5,648 nt of DNA from Pseudomonadota bacterium (GCA_023433835.1 JAEYTW010000426.1:1-5648), one strand, 5' to 3'. Counted from the first letter of the stretch, positions 1 through 5,648 are shown. The notes: generated from the sequence alone by a model not told the origin. A program made the numbers and translations.

Positions 1-399
1 CCGATCGGCGGCACGGCGACGACCGGCTTTGCCGGCCTGCCGCAGGCAGGCTGGTGGTACGAACCGGCCTCGACGGGCGGCAACGGCTATTTCATCGCGG
101 TGAATACCCAGCCGCAGGCCGACGGCACCGTCAGGCAGATCGCCTATGTCTCGATCCTCACCTTCGATGGCACCGGCCAGCCGGTCTGGTATTCGGCGCA
201 AGGCGCGTTGGGGTCGGACCTCGGTTTCTCGGGCACGCTGATGCAGTATTCCGGCGGCGCCCCGCTCGGCCAGACCCAGGCGGGAACGACGGGATCGAGT
301 ACCGTCGGCTCGCTGCGCATTCTCTTTTCCGGCGGCGACAGGGCCCGGGTGAGCCTGCCCAACGGCCGCGTCGCCGACATCGTGCCCAACCGCTTCTGA
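1..399 (+). CDS. C-terminal part of a probable exported protein with a GWWY/QPVWY-type domain (5' end outside window)
   Basis: Frame 1 is open from the first base to the TGA at 397-399, giving 132 visible residues; the start lies upstream of the window. The visible part has a GWWYEPAS motif (about residues 17-24) followed by GGNGYFIAV, then a strand ending in GTGQPVWYSAQG (57-68), a glycine-rich stretch and a short C-terminus, ADIVPNRF. The pattern 'aromatic-rich W-W-Y-x-P-A-x-x-G-x-G-Y/F ... G-x-P-x-W-Y' is familiar from C-terminal or repeated beta-rich domains of uncharacterised secreted or surface proteins of proteobacteria. The absence of cysteines, few charged residues and many G/S/T residues fit an exported protein, but no signal peptide can be seen because the N-terminus is missing. 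An in-frame GTG at 100 lies inside the conserved domain and is unlikely to be the true start. The function is unknown. A perfect hairpin follows the stop directly. Confidence 0.75.
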   Translation, partial: PIGGTATTGFAGLPQAGWWYEPASTGGNGYFIAVNTQPQADGTVRQIAYVSILTFDGTGQPVWYSAQGALGSDLGFSGTLMQYSGGAPLGQTQAGTTGSSTVGSLRILFSGGDRARVSLPNGRVADIVPNRF

Positions 400-400
400 C

Positions 401-420
401 GTTTCGGCCCGCGCCGAAAC
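401..420 (+). terminator. GC-rich hairpin directly after the stop codon, possible terminator without a T tract
   Basis: GTTTCGGC (401-408) and GCCGAAAC (413-420) are perfect reverse complements separated by the 4-base loop CCGC, and the stem begins two bases after the TGA of the first gene. The position suggests a transcript-end structure or 3' stabiliser for that gene. No run of T follows (the next bases are ATCGGATCGG), so it is not a canonical intrinsic terminator; it could act with Rho or only protect the 3' end. Confidence 0.45.
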
Positions 421-444
421 ATCGGATCGGACCGACCGGATAAA

Positions 445-475
445 GTGGGAACCTCGACAGCGACGAGGTTCCCAC
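445..475 (+). promoter_or_regulatory. Perfect 12-bp inverted repeat covering the P450 ribosome-binding site
   Basis: GTGGGAACCTCG (445-456) and CGAGGTTCCCAC (464-475) are exact reverse complements separated by the 7-base spacer ACAGCGA. The right arm ends one base before the ATG at 477 and contains the only Shine-Dalgarno-like stretch, GAGG (465-468), eight bases from the start codon. As RNA, this would be a stable stem that hides the ribosome-binding site and would have to open for translation. As DNA, the symmetric arms could be an operator for a dimeric regulator. It could also terminate transcription from the upstream gene, although no T tract follows. The repeat itself is certain; its role is inferred. 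Confidence 0.6.
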
Positions 476-476
476 G

Positions 477-1532
477 ATGTCTGATCCCGCCGATCCGATC
501 GCCGCGGCGATCCATGCCGATCCCTATCCCTATTACGCCGATCTCGTCGCCTGGAAGCCGTTCGATTTCGACGAGCGGCTGGGCCTGTGGGTCGCGGCCT
601 CGGCCGAGGCGGTCACGGCGGTGCTGTCGTCGCCGGCGGCCCGGGTCCGTCCGGTGGCCGAGCCAGTGCCGGCGGCGCTTGCCGGCTGTCCCGCCGGCGA
701 AATCTTCGGCCGCTTCCTGCGCATGCGCGACGGCCAGGCCCATGCTGCCCTGCGTGGTGGCGTGGCCGGCGCGGTCGAACGCCATCGGCCCGAGGCGGTG
801 GCGGCGGAAACCGACCGCCAGCTCGACCTGCTGCTGCATGGCGACCGCAGCCTCGACGACGTCATCGATCGCCTGGCCCCGCGGGTCGTCGGCGCGCTGT
901 CCGGCATCCCCGACGGCGAACTGGCCGAGATCGCGATGCTGGCCGCGACCTTCGCGCAGTGCATTGCCGCGGGGCGGCCGGCCGGTCAGGTCGCGGCGGC
1001 GCGCGAGGCGGCCGGCGACCTGGCAGCGCGTCTCGATGGTCGCCAGTTCGCCGGTCTCGAAGCCGGGCTTGCGGTAGCCAACCTGATCGGCGTGCTGCTG
1101 CAAAGCTATGAGGCGACGGTCGGGCTGATCGGCCTGGCGGCGATCGCCCGGGCCCGCCGGCCCGATCTCGCCGCGGCCGATCCTCTGCTCTTCGTCGAGG
1201 AAGTCCTGCGTCACGATGCGGCGGTGCAGAACACCCGCCGCTTCATGGCCGAGGATGCGGTGATCGCCGGCCGGCCCGTCAAGGCCGGGCAGGGCATCCT
1301 GGTGCTGCTGGCCGCGGCCAACCGCGATCCCCTGGCCAATCCGGACCCCGATGCGTTCCGCCTCGACCGTCCGGGCCGCCAGGTCTTCACGTTCGGCCTG
1401 GGCGGCCACCGCTGCCCCGCGCGCGGCCTCGCTGCCGGCATCGCCGCGGCAGCGATCCGGCGGCTTGCCGTGCCGGGTGGGGCGTGGCGCTATCGCCCGT
1501 CGCAGAACGCGCGGATGCCCGTCTTCGGCTGA
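477..1532 (+). CDS. Cytochrome P450, short soluble bacterial type
   Basis: Predicted 351-residue soluble haem-thiolate monooxygenase, shorter than the usual 400 or so residues of bacterial P450s. The class motifs appear in order. HAALR (His89-Arg93) is the C-helix H-x-x-x-R that contacts the haem propionates. QSYEAT in the I helix carries Glu212. EVLR (Glu242-Arg245) is the K-helix E-x-x-R. AANRDP is followed by DPDAF. FGLGGHRCPA contains the haem ligand Cys313, with Ala where the usual cysteine-loop glycine stands. The N-terminus has DPYPYYADL, typical of the class, and no signal or membrane segment. In the I helix the residue aligned with the catalytic threonine is Ala213, followed by Thr214, much as in P450eryF, where Ala-Ser occurs. 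ATG at 477 is chosen because it precedes the conserved N-terminal segment and has GAGG eight bases upstream; the next in-frame Met is far inside. No ferredoxin or reductase gene is adjacent. The substrate cannot be read from the sequence. The stop lies 8 bp from the stop of the convergent gene. Confidence 0.93.
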   Translation: MSDPADPIAAAIHADPYPYYADLVAWKPFDFDERLGLWVAASAEAVTAVLSSPAARVRPVAEPVPAALAGCPAGEIFGRFLRMRDGQAHAALRGGVAGAVERHRPEAVAAETDRQLDLLLHGDRSLDDVIDRLAPRVVGALSGIPDGELAEIAMLAATFAQCIAAGRPAGQVAAAREAAGDLAARLDGRQFAGLEAGLAVANLIGVLLQSYEATVGLIGLAAIARARRPDLAAADPLLFVEEVLRHDAAVQNTRRFMAEDAVIAGRPVKAGQGILVLLAAANRDPLANPDPDAFRLDRPGRQVFTFGLGGHRCPARGLAAGIAAAAIRRLAVPGGAWRYRPSQNARMPVFG

Positions 1533-1540
1533 TTGGATTC

Positions 1541-2659
1541 CTAGCCGCGGAAGCGATCGGGGCTGAGCCGCGCGGCATCGAGGCCCAGCGCCCTGAGGTC
1601 GGCGGGAAAATCGTCGCCGAGTGCCGTGGCGGCGGCTACCCGGCCCATCGCCGGTGCGGTCTGGATGCCATAGCCGCCCTGGCCGGCCAGCCAGCAGAAT
1701 CCCTCCGCCCCGGCGTCGAAGCCGCAGACGATGGTGCGGTCGGGGGTGAAGCTGCGCAGGCCCGCCCATTTCGCCGCCGGCCGCCGTACCGACAAGGTCG
1801 TCGCCGTCTCGATGCGGTCGATGGCGACGGCCAGGTCCATCTCGTCGGGCTGGACGTCGCAAGGCCCGATCTCGCCCTCGTCGGCCGGCGAGGCGAGCAG
1901 GCGGCCGGCATCGGGCTTGAGGTACCATCGCTCGTCGCTGTCGACGATCATCGGCCAGGCCGCGATCTCCGTGCCGGCGGGTGGATCGAAGGTGAAGATG
2001 GTGCGGCGCTTCGGGCTGACCGGGATCGGCGCGAGGCCGGCGAGGCCCGCGACGGTATCGGCCCAGGCGCCGGCGGCGTTGATCACGATCGGCGCGGTGA
2101 AGCGGCCCGCCGTGGTCGCGACCTGCCACTGGCCGCCGCGGCGCTCCAGCGCGCCAACCTCGGCGTCGCAGACCAGCGTCGCCGGCGCGCCGCGCAGGAA
2201 ACCGCGGTGCAGCGCGTCGACGTCGATATCCATCCCCTCGGGTTCGTAGAGGCCGACGGCCGCGCTCGTTTCCCGCAGGGCCGGGCAGAAAGCGCGGATT
2301 TCGGCGGCATCGACCGTTCGCACGCTCGCGACCATCCGCCGCAGTTCGTCGGCCAGCCGCGCGAGCTTGGCGCCCGCCGTCGCCGGGCCGACATGCAGGA
2401 CCCCGCGTGGGCTGAGGATCGGGTGGTCGGTGAAGCCCGCCGGCGGGTTCATGAAAAAGTCGCGGCTGCCCGTGGTCAGCGCCCGGATCGCGGCATTGCC
2501 GTAGGTTTCGGCATAGACCGCCGCCGATCGGCCGGTGGAATGATACCCCGGCTGGTTCTCGCGCTCGAGCAGCAGAACCCGCGCCCGGTCGCCGATACTG
2601 AAGGCGGCCGAGGCGCCGGCGATGCCGGCCCCGATGATGATGATGTCGAACGCGGTCAT
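1541..2659 (-). CDS. DauA-like FAD-dependent D-amino-acid dehydrogenase (DAO-family oxidoreductase)
   Basis: A 372-residue flavoenzyme on the minus strand (start CAT at 2657-2659, stop CTA at 1541-1543). The N-terminal Rossmann motif IIIGAGIAGAS (6-17) and Glu32 at the end of the second strand bind FAD; QPGYHSTGRSAA (36-47) is the flavin/substrate loop. Later blocks include DIDVDALHRGFLRG, NAAGAW (194-199), PKRR (216-219), WYLKPDAG (245-252), WAGLRSF (298-304) and QGGYGIQT (327-334). Order, spacing and wording closely match D-arginine dehydrogenase DauA of Pseudomonas aeruginosa (375 residues, recalled from memory). That family oxidises D-amino acids to imino acids, which hydrolyse to 2-oxo acids and ammonia, and passes electrons to acceptors other than oxygen. 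Catalytic and carboxylate-binding equivalents Tyr53, Arg219, Tyr246 and Arg302 are kept. His48 and Glu87, tied to D-arginine in the Pseudomonas enzyme, are both Val here, so another, perhaps apolar, D-amino acid is likely. The start is supported by GGGGGAG six bases upstream. It is divergent from the amidase. Confidence 0.88.
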   Translation of the reverse strand: MTAFDIIIIGAGIAGASAAFSIGDRARVLLLERENQPGYHSTGRSAAVYAETYGNAAIRALTTGSRDFFMNPPAGFTDHPILSPRGVLHVGPATAGAKLARLADELRRMVASVRTVDAAEIRAFCPALRETSAAVGLYEPEGMDIDVDALHRGFLRGAPATLVCDAEVGALERRGGQWQVATTAGRFTAPIVINAAGAWADTVAGLAGLAPIPVSPKRRTIFTFDPPAGTEIAAWPMIVDSDERWYLKPDAGRLLASPADEGEIGPCDVQPDEMDLAVAIDRIETATTLSVRRPAAKWAGLRSFTPDRTIVCGFDAGAEGFCWLAGQGGYGIQTAPAMGRVAAATALGDDFPADLRALGLDAARLSPDRFRG

Positions 2660-2665
2660 GATGAA

Positions 2666-2682
2666 CTCCCCCGGGCAGGGGA
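2666..2682 (-). promoter_or_regulatory. Ribosome-binding site of the D-amino-acid dehydrogenase, inside a small hairpin
   Basis: Read on the minus strand, GGGGGAG (2672 down to 2666) lies six bases before the ATG and fixes the start. The same mRNA has UCCCC just upstream (2682 down to 2678), complementary to GGGGA (2671 down to 2667) with a 6-base loop between, so the site may be partly folded. The Shine-Dalgarno role is well supported by spacing; the fold is short and its effect is uncertain. Confidence 0.55.
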
Positions 2683-2699
2683 AAACACCTATCACGCCA

Positions 2700-2728
2700 T
2701 TGCCCGGACGGTACACCACCGTCAGAAT
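2700..2728 (+). promoter_or_regulatory. Divergent control region with a GACGGT-N5-ACCGTC inverted repeat and a weak promoter candidate for the amidase
   Basis: Within the 108-bp gap between two divergent genes, GACGGT (2707-2712) and ACCGTC (2718-2723) form a perfect 6-bp inverted repeat with spacer ACACC. It lies between a TTGCCC box (2700-2705) and a CAGAAT box (2723-2728) spaced 17 bp apart, each matching 4 of 6 bases of the sigma-70 consensus. A dimeric regulator bound here would cover the amidase promoter core and sit 48 bp upstream of the dehydrogenase start. The repeat is visible; promoter and operator functions are inference, and I could not find a convincing minus-strand promoter. 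Confidence 0.3.
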
Positions 2729-2754
2729 GGCGGCCCCGCCATCGGCCAGCCCTT

Positions 2755-2760
2755 GAGGAG
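2755..2760 (+). promoter_or_regulatory. Strong ribosome-binding site that sets the TTG start of the amidase
   Basis: GAGGAG, a near-ideal Shine-Dalgarno sequence, ends seven bases before TTG at 2768. No in-frame ATG or GTG lies nearby, and the other in-frame TTG (2753) has no ribosome-binding site before it. This decides the amidase start, although its frame stays open far upstream across the antisense of the neighbouring gene. Confidence 0.75.
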
Positions 2761-2767
2761 AAGCCCC

Positions 2768-4171
2768 TTGTCCGAGGATCTCTGCTATACCCCGGCGACC
2801 GAACTTCTGCGCCTCTATCGCAACCAGGAACTCTCGCCCGTCGAGGTGACCAGGGCGATGCTCGACCGCATCGCGGCGGTCAACCCGAAGATCAACGCCT
2901 ATTGCCTGGTCGACGAGGCCCAGGCGCTGGCCCAGGCGCGTGCCGCCGAGCGGCGCTGGCTGGCTGGCCAGCCGATCGGCCGGCTCGACGGGGTGCCGGC
3001 CTCGGTCAAGGACCTCGTGGTCACCAAGGGATGGCCCACCTTGCGCGGCTCCAGGACCGTCGATCCCGCCGGGCCGTGGCACGACGATGCCCCCGCGGTC
3101 GCCCGGCTGAAGGAGCATGGCGCAGTGCTGCTGGGCAAGACCACCACGCCGGAATTCGGCTGGAAAGGCGTGACCGACAGTGCCCTGACCGGGACCACGC
3201 ACAATCCCTGGAAGATCGGCCGCACGCCCGGCGGCTCGTCGGGTGGTGCGTCCGCCCAGGTGGCGGCGGGCCTCGGGCCGCTCGCCATCGGCACCGATGG
3301 CGGCGGCTCGATCCGCATCCCCGCCGCCTTCGCCGGCATCGTCGGCCTGAAACCGTCGTTCGGCCGGGTGCCGGCCTGGCCGGCCTCGCCGTTCGGCACG
3401 GTGGCGCATCTCGGGCCGATGGCACGGACAGTCGCCGATACCGCGCTGATGCTGACCGTGCTGGCCGGGCCCGACCATCGCGACTGGCTCGCCTTGCCGG
3501 CGACGGGCGAGGACTACGCCCAGGGGCTCGACCAGGGCATCAAGGGCTTGCGCATCGCCTTCTCGGCCGATCTCGGCTATGCGCGGGTCGACCCGGAGGT
3601 GGCCGCCATCGTCGCCGGCGCGGTCAAGCATTTCGCAGGCCTGGGCGCCGAGGTCGAGGCGGCCGATCCCGGCTTTTCCGATGTCGGGCCCATGTTCGCC
3701 GTGCACTGGCAGGCCGGCGCGTTCCAGGCGCTGAAGGCGATCCCGGCCGAGAAGCGCGCGCTGATCGACGAAGGCTTGCTGCGCGCCGCCGAGGCGGGCA
3801 GCCGCTATACGCTGTCGGACTATCTCGACGCCGCCCAGGCGCGCGCGGCGCTGGGCCTGACCATGCGGACCTTCCACACCAAATACGACCTTCTGGTCAC
3901 GCCGAGCCTGGCGGTGCCGGCCTTCGAGGTGAACCGCCTGGCCCCGCCGGCCGACGACGGCGGCGACTGGACTACGTGGACGCCGTTCTCCTATCCGTTC
4001 AACCTGACCCAGCAGCCGGCGATCTCGGTGCCCTGCGGCTTCACCGCGGACGGCCTGCCGGTCGGCCTGCAGATCGTCGGCCCCGCCCATCGCGACGCGT
4101 TGGTGCTGCGCGCCGCGCGGGCCTTCGAGACCGCGTGCAATTTCCACGACAAGCGCCCGCCGCTCGCCTGA
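2768..4171 (+). CDS. Amidase-signature family amidase, TTG start
   Basis: A 467-residue cytoplasmic hydrolase of the amidase signature family, which cleaves C-N amide bonds with a Lys / cis-Ser / Ser triad. All three residues are visible: Lys81 in GVPASVKDLV, Ser157 in the GGSSGG motif, and nucleophile Ser181 in GTDGGGSIRIPA. The 24-residue gap between the two serines is as in fatty acid amide hydrolase (217 and 241). GIVGLKPSFGRVP follows, then the usual C-terminal blocks LLVTPSLAVPAF, FNLTQQPAISVPCGF and GLPVGLQIVG. Length is normal and there is no signal peptide. It lacks partner subunits such as gatB or gatC nearby, so GatA of the tRNA amidotransferase is unlikely; the family does not reveal the substrate. 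TTG at 2768 is chosen from GAGGAG seven bases upstream and because the protein then begins SEDLCYTPATEL, a typical start for the family. Its last base overlaps the ATG of the next gene (TGATG), so the two are probably one operon. It is divergent from a D-amino-acid dehydrogenase, which may act on its product. Confidence 0.92.
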   Translation: MSEDLCYTPATELLRLYRNQELSPVEVTRAMLDRIAAVNPKINAYCLVDEAQALAQARAAERRWLAGQPIGRLDGVPASVKDLVVTKGWPTLRGSRTVDPAGPWHDDAPAVARLKEHGAVLLGKTTTPEFGWKGVTDSALTGTTHNPWKIGRTPGGSSGGASAQVAAGLGPLAIGTDGGGSIRIPAAFAGIVGLKPSFGRVPAWPASPFGTVAHLGPMARTVADTALMLTVLAGPDHRDWLALPATGEDYAQGLDQGIKGLRIAFSADLGYARVDPEVAAIVAGAVKHFAGLGAEVEAADPGFSDVGPMFAVHWQAGAFQALKAIPAEKRALIDEGLLRAAEAGSRYTLSDYLDAAQARAALGLTMRTFHTKYDLLVTPSLAVPAFEVNRLAPPADDGGDWTTWTPFSYPFNLTQQPAISVPCGFTADGLPVGLQIVGPAHRDALVLRAARAFETACNFHDKRPPLA

Positions 4172-5622
4172 TGGAAACCCTGCTGACCGTGGCCGAGATG
4201 GGCCGGGCCGACAGCCTGGCGATCTCGGCCGGCATCCCGGGCATGCAACTGATGGAGGCGGCGGGCACCGCGGTGGCCGATGCGATCCACCAGCGCTGGG
4301 CCCCGCGTGCCGTCGCGGTGCTGTGCGGCCCCGGCAACAACGGCGGCGACGGTTTCGTGGTCGCCCGCCGGCTGGCCGCGCGCGGCTGGCCGGTGCGGGT
4401 GGCGCTGCTGGGCGACCGCGCGAAACTCACCGGCGACGCCGCGGCGATGGCGGCGCGATGGACCGGCGGCATCGAGGCGCTCGGGGCGAATGCGGTGACG
4501 GGTGCCGCGCTGGTCGTCGATGCGCTGTTCGGGGCGGGTCTTGCCCGGCCGCTCGACGGCATCGCCGCGGCGACCGTGGCCGCGGTCAATGCCAGCGGCC
4601 TGCCCGTCGTCGCCGTCGACCTTCCCTCGGGGATCAGCGGCGACAGCGGCGCGGTGATGGGTGCGGCGATACGCGCCGACCTCACCGTCACCTTCTACCG
4701 CGCCAAGCCCGGCCATCTGCTGCTGCCCGGCCGCGACCATTGCGGCGATAGGCTGGTGGCCGGGATCGGCATGCCGCCGACGGTCGAGGGCGGGATCGGC
4801 GCCCGCCAATGGCGCAATACGCCGGCGCTGTGGCGCCGGGATCTGCCGCGGCCCGATGCCGATGGGCATAAATACCGCCGCGGTCACGCGATCGTCGCCG
4901 GCGGCGGCATGACGTCGTCGGGCGCCGCGCGGCTGTCGGCCCGCGCCGCGCTGCGGGTGGGCGCGGGTCTCGTCACGCTGTCCAGCCCGCGGTCGAGCCT
5001 GATGGTCAATGCCGCCCGGCTCGACGCCGTGATGGTCGATGCCGCCGACGGCGTCGATGACTGGCGGGGCCTGGTCGACGATCGCAAGCGCACCGCCTTC
5101 CTGATCGGGCCGGGCCACGGCGTCAACGATCGCACGCGCGCGTTCGTGCTGGCGGCGCTGGCCTCGGGCAAGCCCTGCGTGCTCGACGCCGATGCCCTCA
5201 CCGTGTTCCGGGACGATCCGCAGGCGCTGTTCGCCGTGATCCGCGGCCCCTGCATCCTGACGCCGCATGACGGCGAGTTCGCCCGGCTGTTCGATCCGTC
5301 GGGCGACAAGCCGGCGCGGGTCCGCCGCGCCGCGGCCGCGGCGGGCGCCGTGGTGCTGCTGAAGGGGGCCGATACGGTGATCGCCGACCCGGCCGGGCGG
5401 CTCGCCATCAACGACAACGCGCCGCCCGACCTGGCCACCGCCGGATCGGGCGACGTGCTGGCCGGGTTCTGCCTGGGCCTGCTGGCCCAGGGCATGGCGG
5501 CCTTTCCCGCGGCCTGCGCCGCCGTCTGGCTGCACGGCGCCGCCGGTGCGGCTTGTGGCCGCGGATTGATCGCCGAGGACCTGCCGGAAGCGCTGCCGGC
5601 GGTGCTGCGTCGCCTGGCCTGA
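4171..5622 (+). CDS. nnr: Bifunctional NAD(P)H-hydrate epimerase / ADP-dependent NAD(P)H-hydrate dehydratase (YjeF type)
   Basis: A 483-residue two-domain metabolite-repair enzyme. The N-terminal epimerase domain (about residues 1-210; YjeF_N, NnrE) interconverts the R and S forms of damaged, hydrated NAD(P)H; it shows GIPGMQLMEAAG near the N-terminus, the cofactor loop GPGNNGGDGF (53-62), DALFGAGL, and DLPSG (150-154), which holds the catalytic Asp150. The C-terminal ribokinase-like domain (about 230-483; NnrD) dehydrates the S form with ADP or ATP; it shows HKYRRGH from 233, RVGAGLVTL, GPGHG from 313, LDADAL (Asp339 and Asp341), TPHDGEF, LKGADTV (Lys398) and LATAGSGDVLAG with the catalytic Asp428. 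Both catalytic aspartates are present, so both activities should be intact. Length fits the fused bacterial form. The ATG overlaps the amidase stop as TGATG and has no clear ribosome-binding site of its own, which suggests translational coupling. It is housekeeping in most bacteria, so its link to the amidase may be only transcriptional. Confidence 0.95.
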   Translation: METLLTVAEMGRADSLAISAGIPGMQLMEAAGTAVADAIHQRWAPRAVAVLCGPGNNGGDGFVVARRLAARGWPVRVALLGDRAKLTGDAAAMAARWTGGIEALGANAVTGAALVVDALFGAGLARPLDGIAAATVAAVNASGLPVVAVDLPSGISGDSGAVMGAAIRADLTVTFYRAKPGHLLLPGRDHCGDRLVAGIGMPPTVEGGIGARQWRNTPALWRRDLPRPDADGHKYRRGHAIVAGGGMTSSGAARLSARAALRVGAGLVTLSSPRSSLMVNAARLDAVMVDAADGVDDWRGLVDDRKRTAFLIGPGHGVNDRTRAFVLAALASGKPCVLDADALTVFRDDPQALFAVIRGPCILTPHDGEFARLFDPSGDKPARVRRAAAAAGAVVLLKGADTVIADPAGRLAINDNAPPDLATAGSGDVLAGFCLGLLAQGMAAFPAACAAVWLHGAAGAACGRGLIAEDLPEALPAVLRRLA

Positions 5623-5624
5623 CG

Positions 5625-5648
5625 ATGCTGCGCAGCTCCGACCTGACG
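5625..5648 (+). CDS. Possible first eight codons of a further gene (3' end outside window)
   Basis: ATG at 5625 lies two bases after the TGA of the hydrate-repair gene and stays open to the window end (MLRSSDLT). The close spacing would fit continued operon structure. No good Shine-Dalgarno sequence precedes it and eight residues are too few to recognise a family, so the true start of the next gene may lie beyond the window. Confidence 0.25.

Noticed and set aside
446..474. GGAACC in both orientations of the P450 leader, resembling the -35 box of EcfG-type stress promoters.
   Set aside because: No CGTT-like -10 box occurs 16-17 bp downstream in either orientation; the motif is explained by the inverted repeat.
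1526..1547. CGGCT ... AGCCG inverted repeat across both convergent stop codons, a possible two-way terminator.
   Set aside because: Only five base pairs around a 12-base loop, with no T tract on either strand; short matches like this are common in such GC-rich DNA.
144..2129. 661-residue minus-strand open frame over the first gene, the P450 and part of the dehydrogenase.
   Set aside because: It runs opposite to well-recognised proteins and has the Arg/Gly/Ala-rich make-up of GC-rich antisense frames.
1484..2767. Long open stretch in the amidase frame, upstream of the amidase start, that could look like an N-terminal extension to an 895-residue protein.
   Set aside because: It lies antisense to the dehydrogenase and its translation is low-complexity, rich in Arg, Gly and Ala with no family pattern. 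The real amidase begins at a TTG with GAGGAG at correct spacing.
2660..4147. Minus-strand open frame running into the dehydrogenase from across the amidase, suggesting a fused 868-residue protein.
   Set aside because: The conserved flavoprotein begins exactly at the ATG at 2659 with a good ribosome-binding site. The upstream part is the antisense shadow of the amidase and resembles no known domain.
2768..4171. Amidase as GatA of the Glu-tRNA(Gln) amidotransferase.
   Set aside because: No gatB or gatC is adjacent, and the gene is divergent from an amino-acid dehydrogenase. The amidase signature is shared by the whole superfamily and does not single out GatA.
3991..5535. 514-residue minus-strand open frame antisense to the hydrate-repair gene.
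   Set aside because: The plus strand encodes an intact, motif-rich NnrE-NnrD protein there; the antisense frame has no motif and biased composition.
1..5648. tRNA or rRNA genes, CRISPR repeats, insertion-sequence ends, or a defence or mobile system.
   Set aside because: No cloverleaf, no direct-repeat array, no transposase or integrase motif, and no terminal repeats were seen; the window is filled with metabolic genes of uniform composition.

Overview
The window is very GC-rich (about 70% by eye) with dense, short-spaced genes. Codon use is strongly biased to G/C at third positions, which leaves long antisense frames open. Gene content and style suggest a high-GC proteobacterium, most likely an alphaproteobacterium. 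That placement is inferred from composition and protein resemblance, because no rRNA or other marker is present.

Layout from left to right: (i) the 3' end of a gene for a probably exported protein with a C-terminal GWWY / QPVWY type domain (1-399, +). (ii) A 77-bp gap holding two perfect hairpins, one directly after that gene's stop and a 12-bp-stem one that ends one base before the next start codon. (iii) A short, soluble bacterial cytochrome P450 (477-1532, +). (iv) Convergent to it, with only 8 bp between stops, a FAD-dependent D-amino-acid dehydrogenase of the DauA type (1541-2659, -). (v) A 108-bp divergent control region with an inverted repeat and ribosome-binding sites for both flanking genes. 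(vi) An amidase-signature hydrolase starting at TTG (2768-4171, +). (vii) Overlapping its stop by one base (TGATG), a bifunctional NAD(P)H-hydrate epimerase/dehydratase (4171-5622, +). (viii) A possible start of a further gene at the right edge.

How the genes may work together: the divergent dehydrogenase and amidase could form a small catabolic pair, in which the amidase frees an amino acid or amine from an amide and the flavoenzyme oxidises a D-amino acid to a 2-oxo acid plus ammonia. This is inference from gene arrangement only. The NAD(P)H-hydrate repair protein is a housekeeping enzyme that seems to be translationally coupled to the amidase. The P450 has no redox partner gene in the window.

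Nothing here is clearly a new multi-gene system. The points most worth a second look are the perfect hairpin that would bury the P450 ribosome-binding site, the replaced I-helix threonine in the P450, and the loss in the DauA homologue of the two residues (His48, Glu87) tied to D-arginine recognition in the Pseudomonas enzyme.
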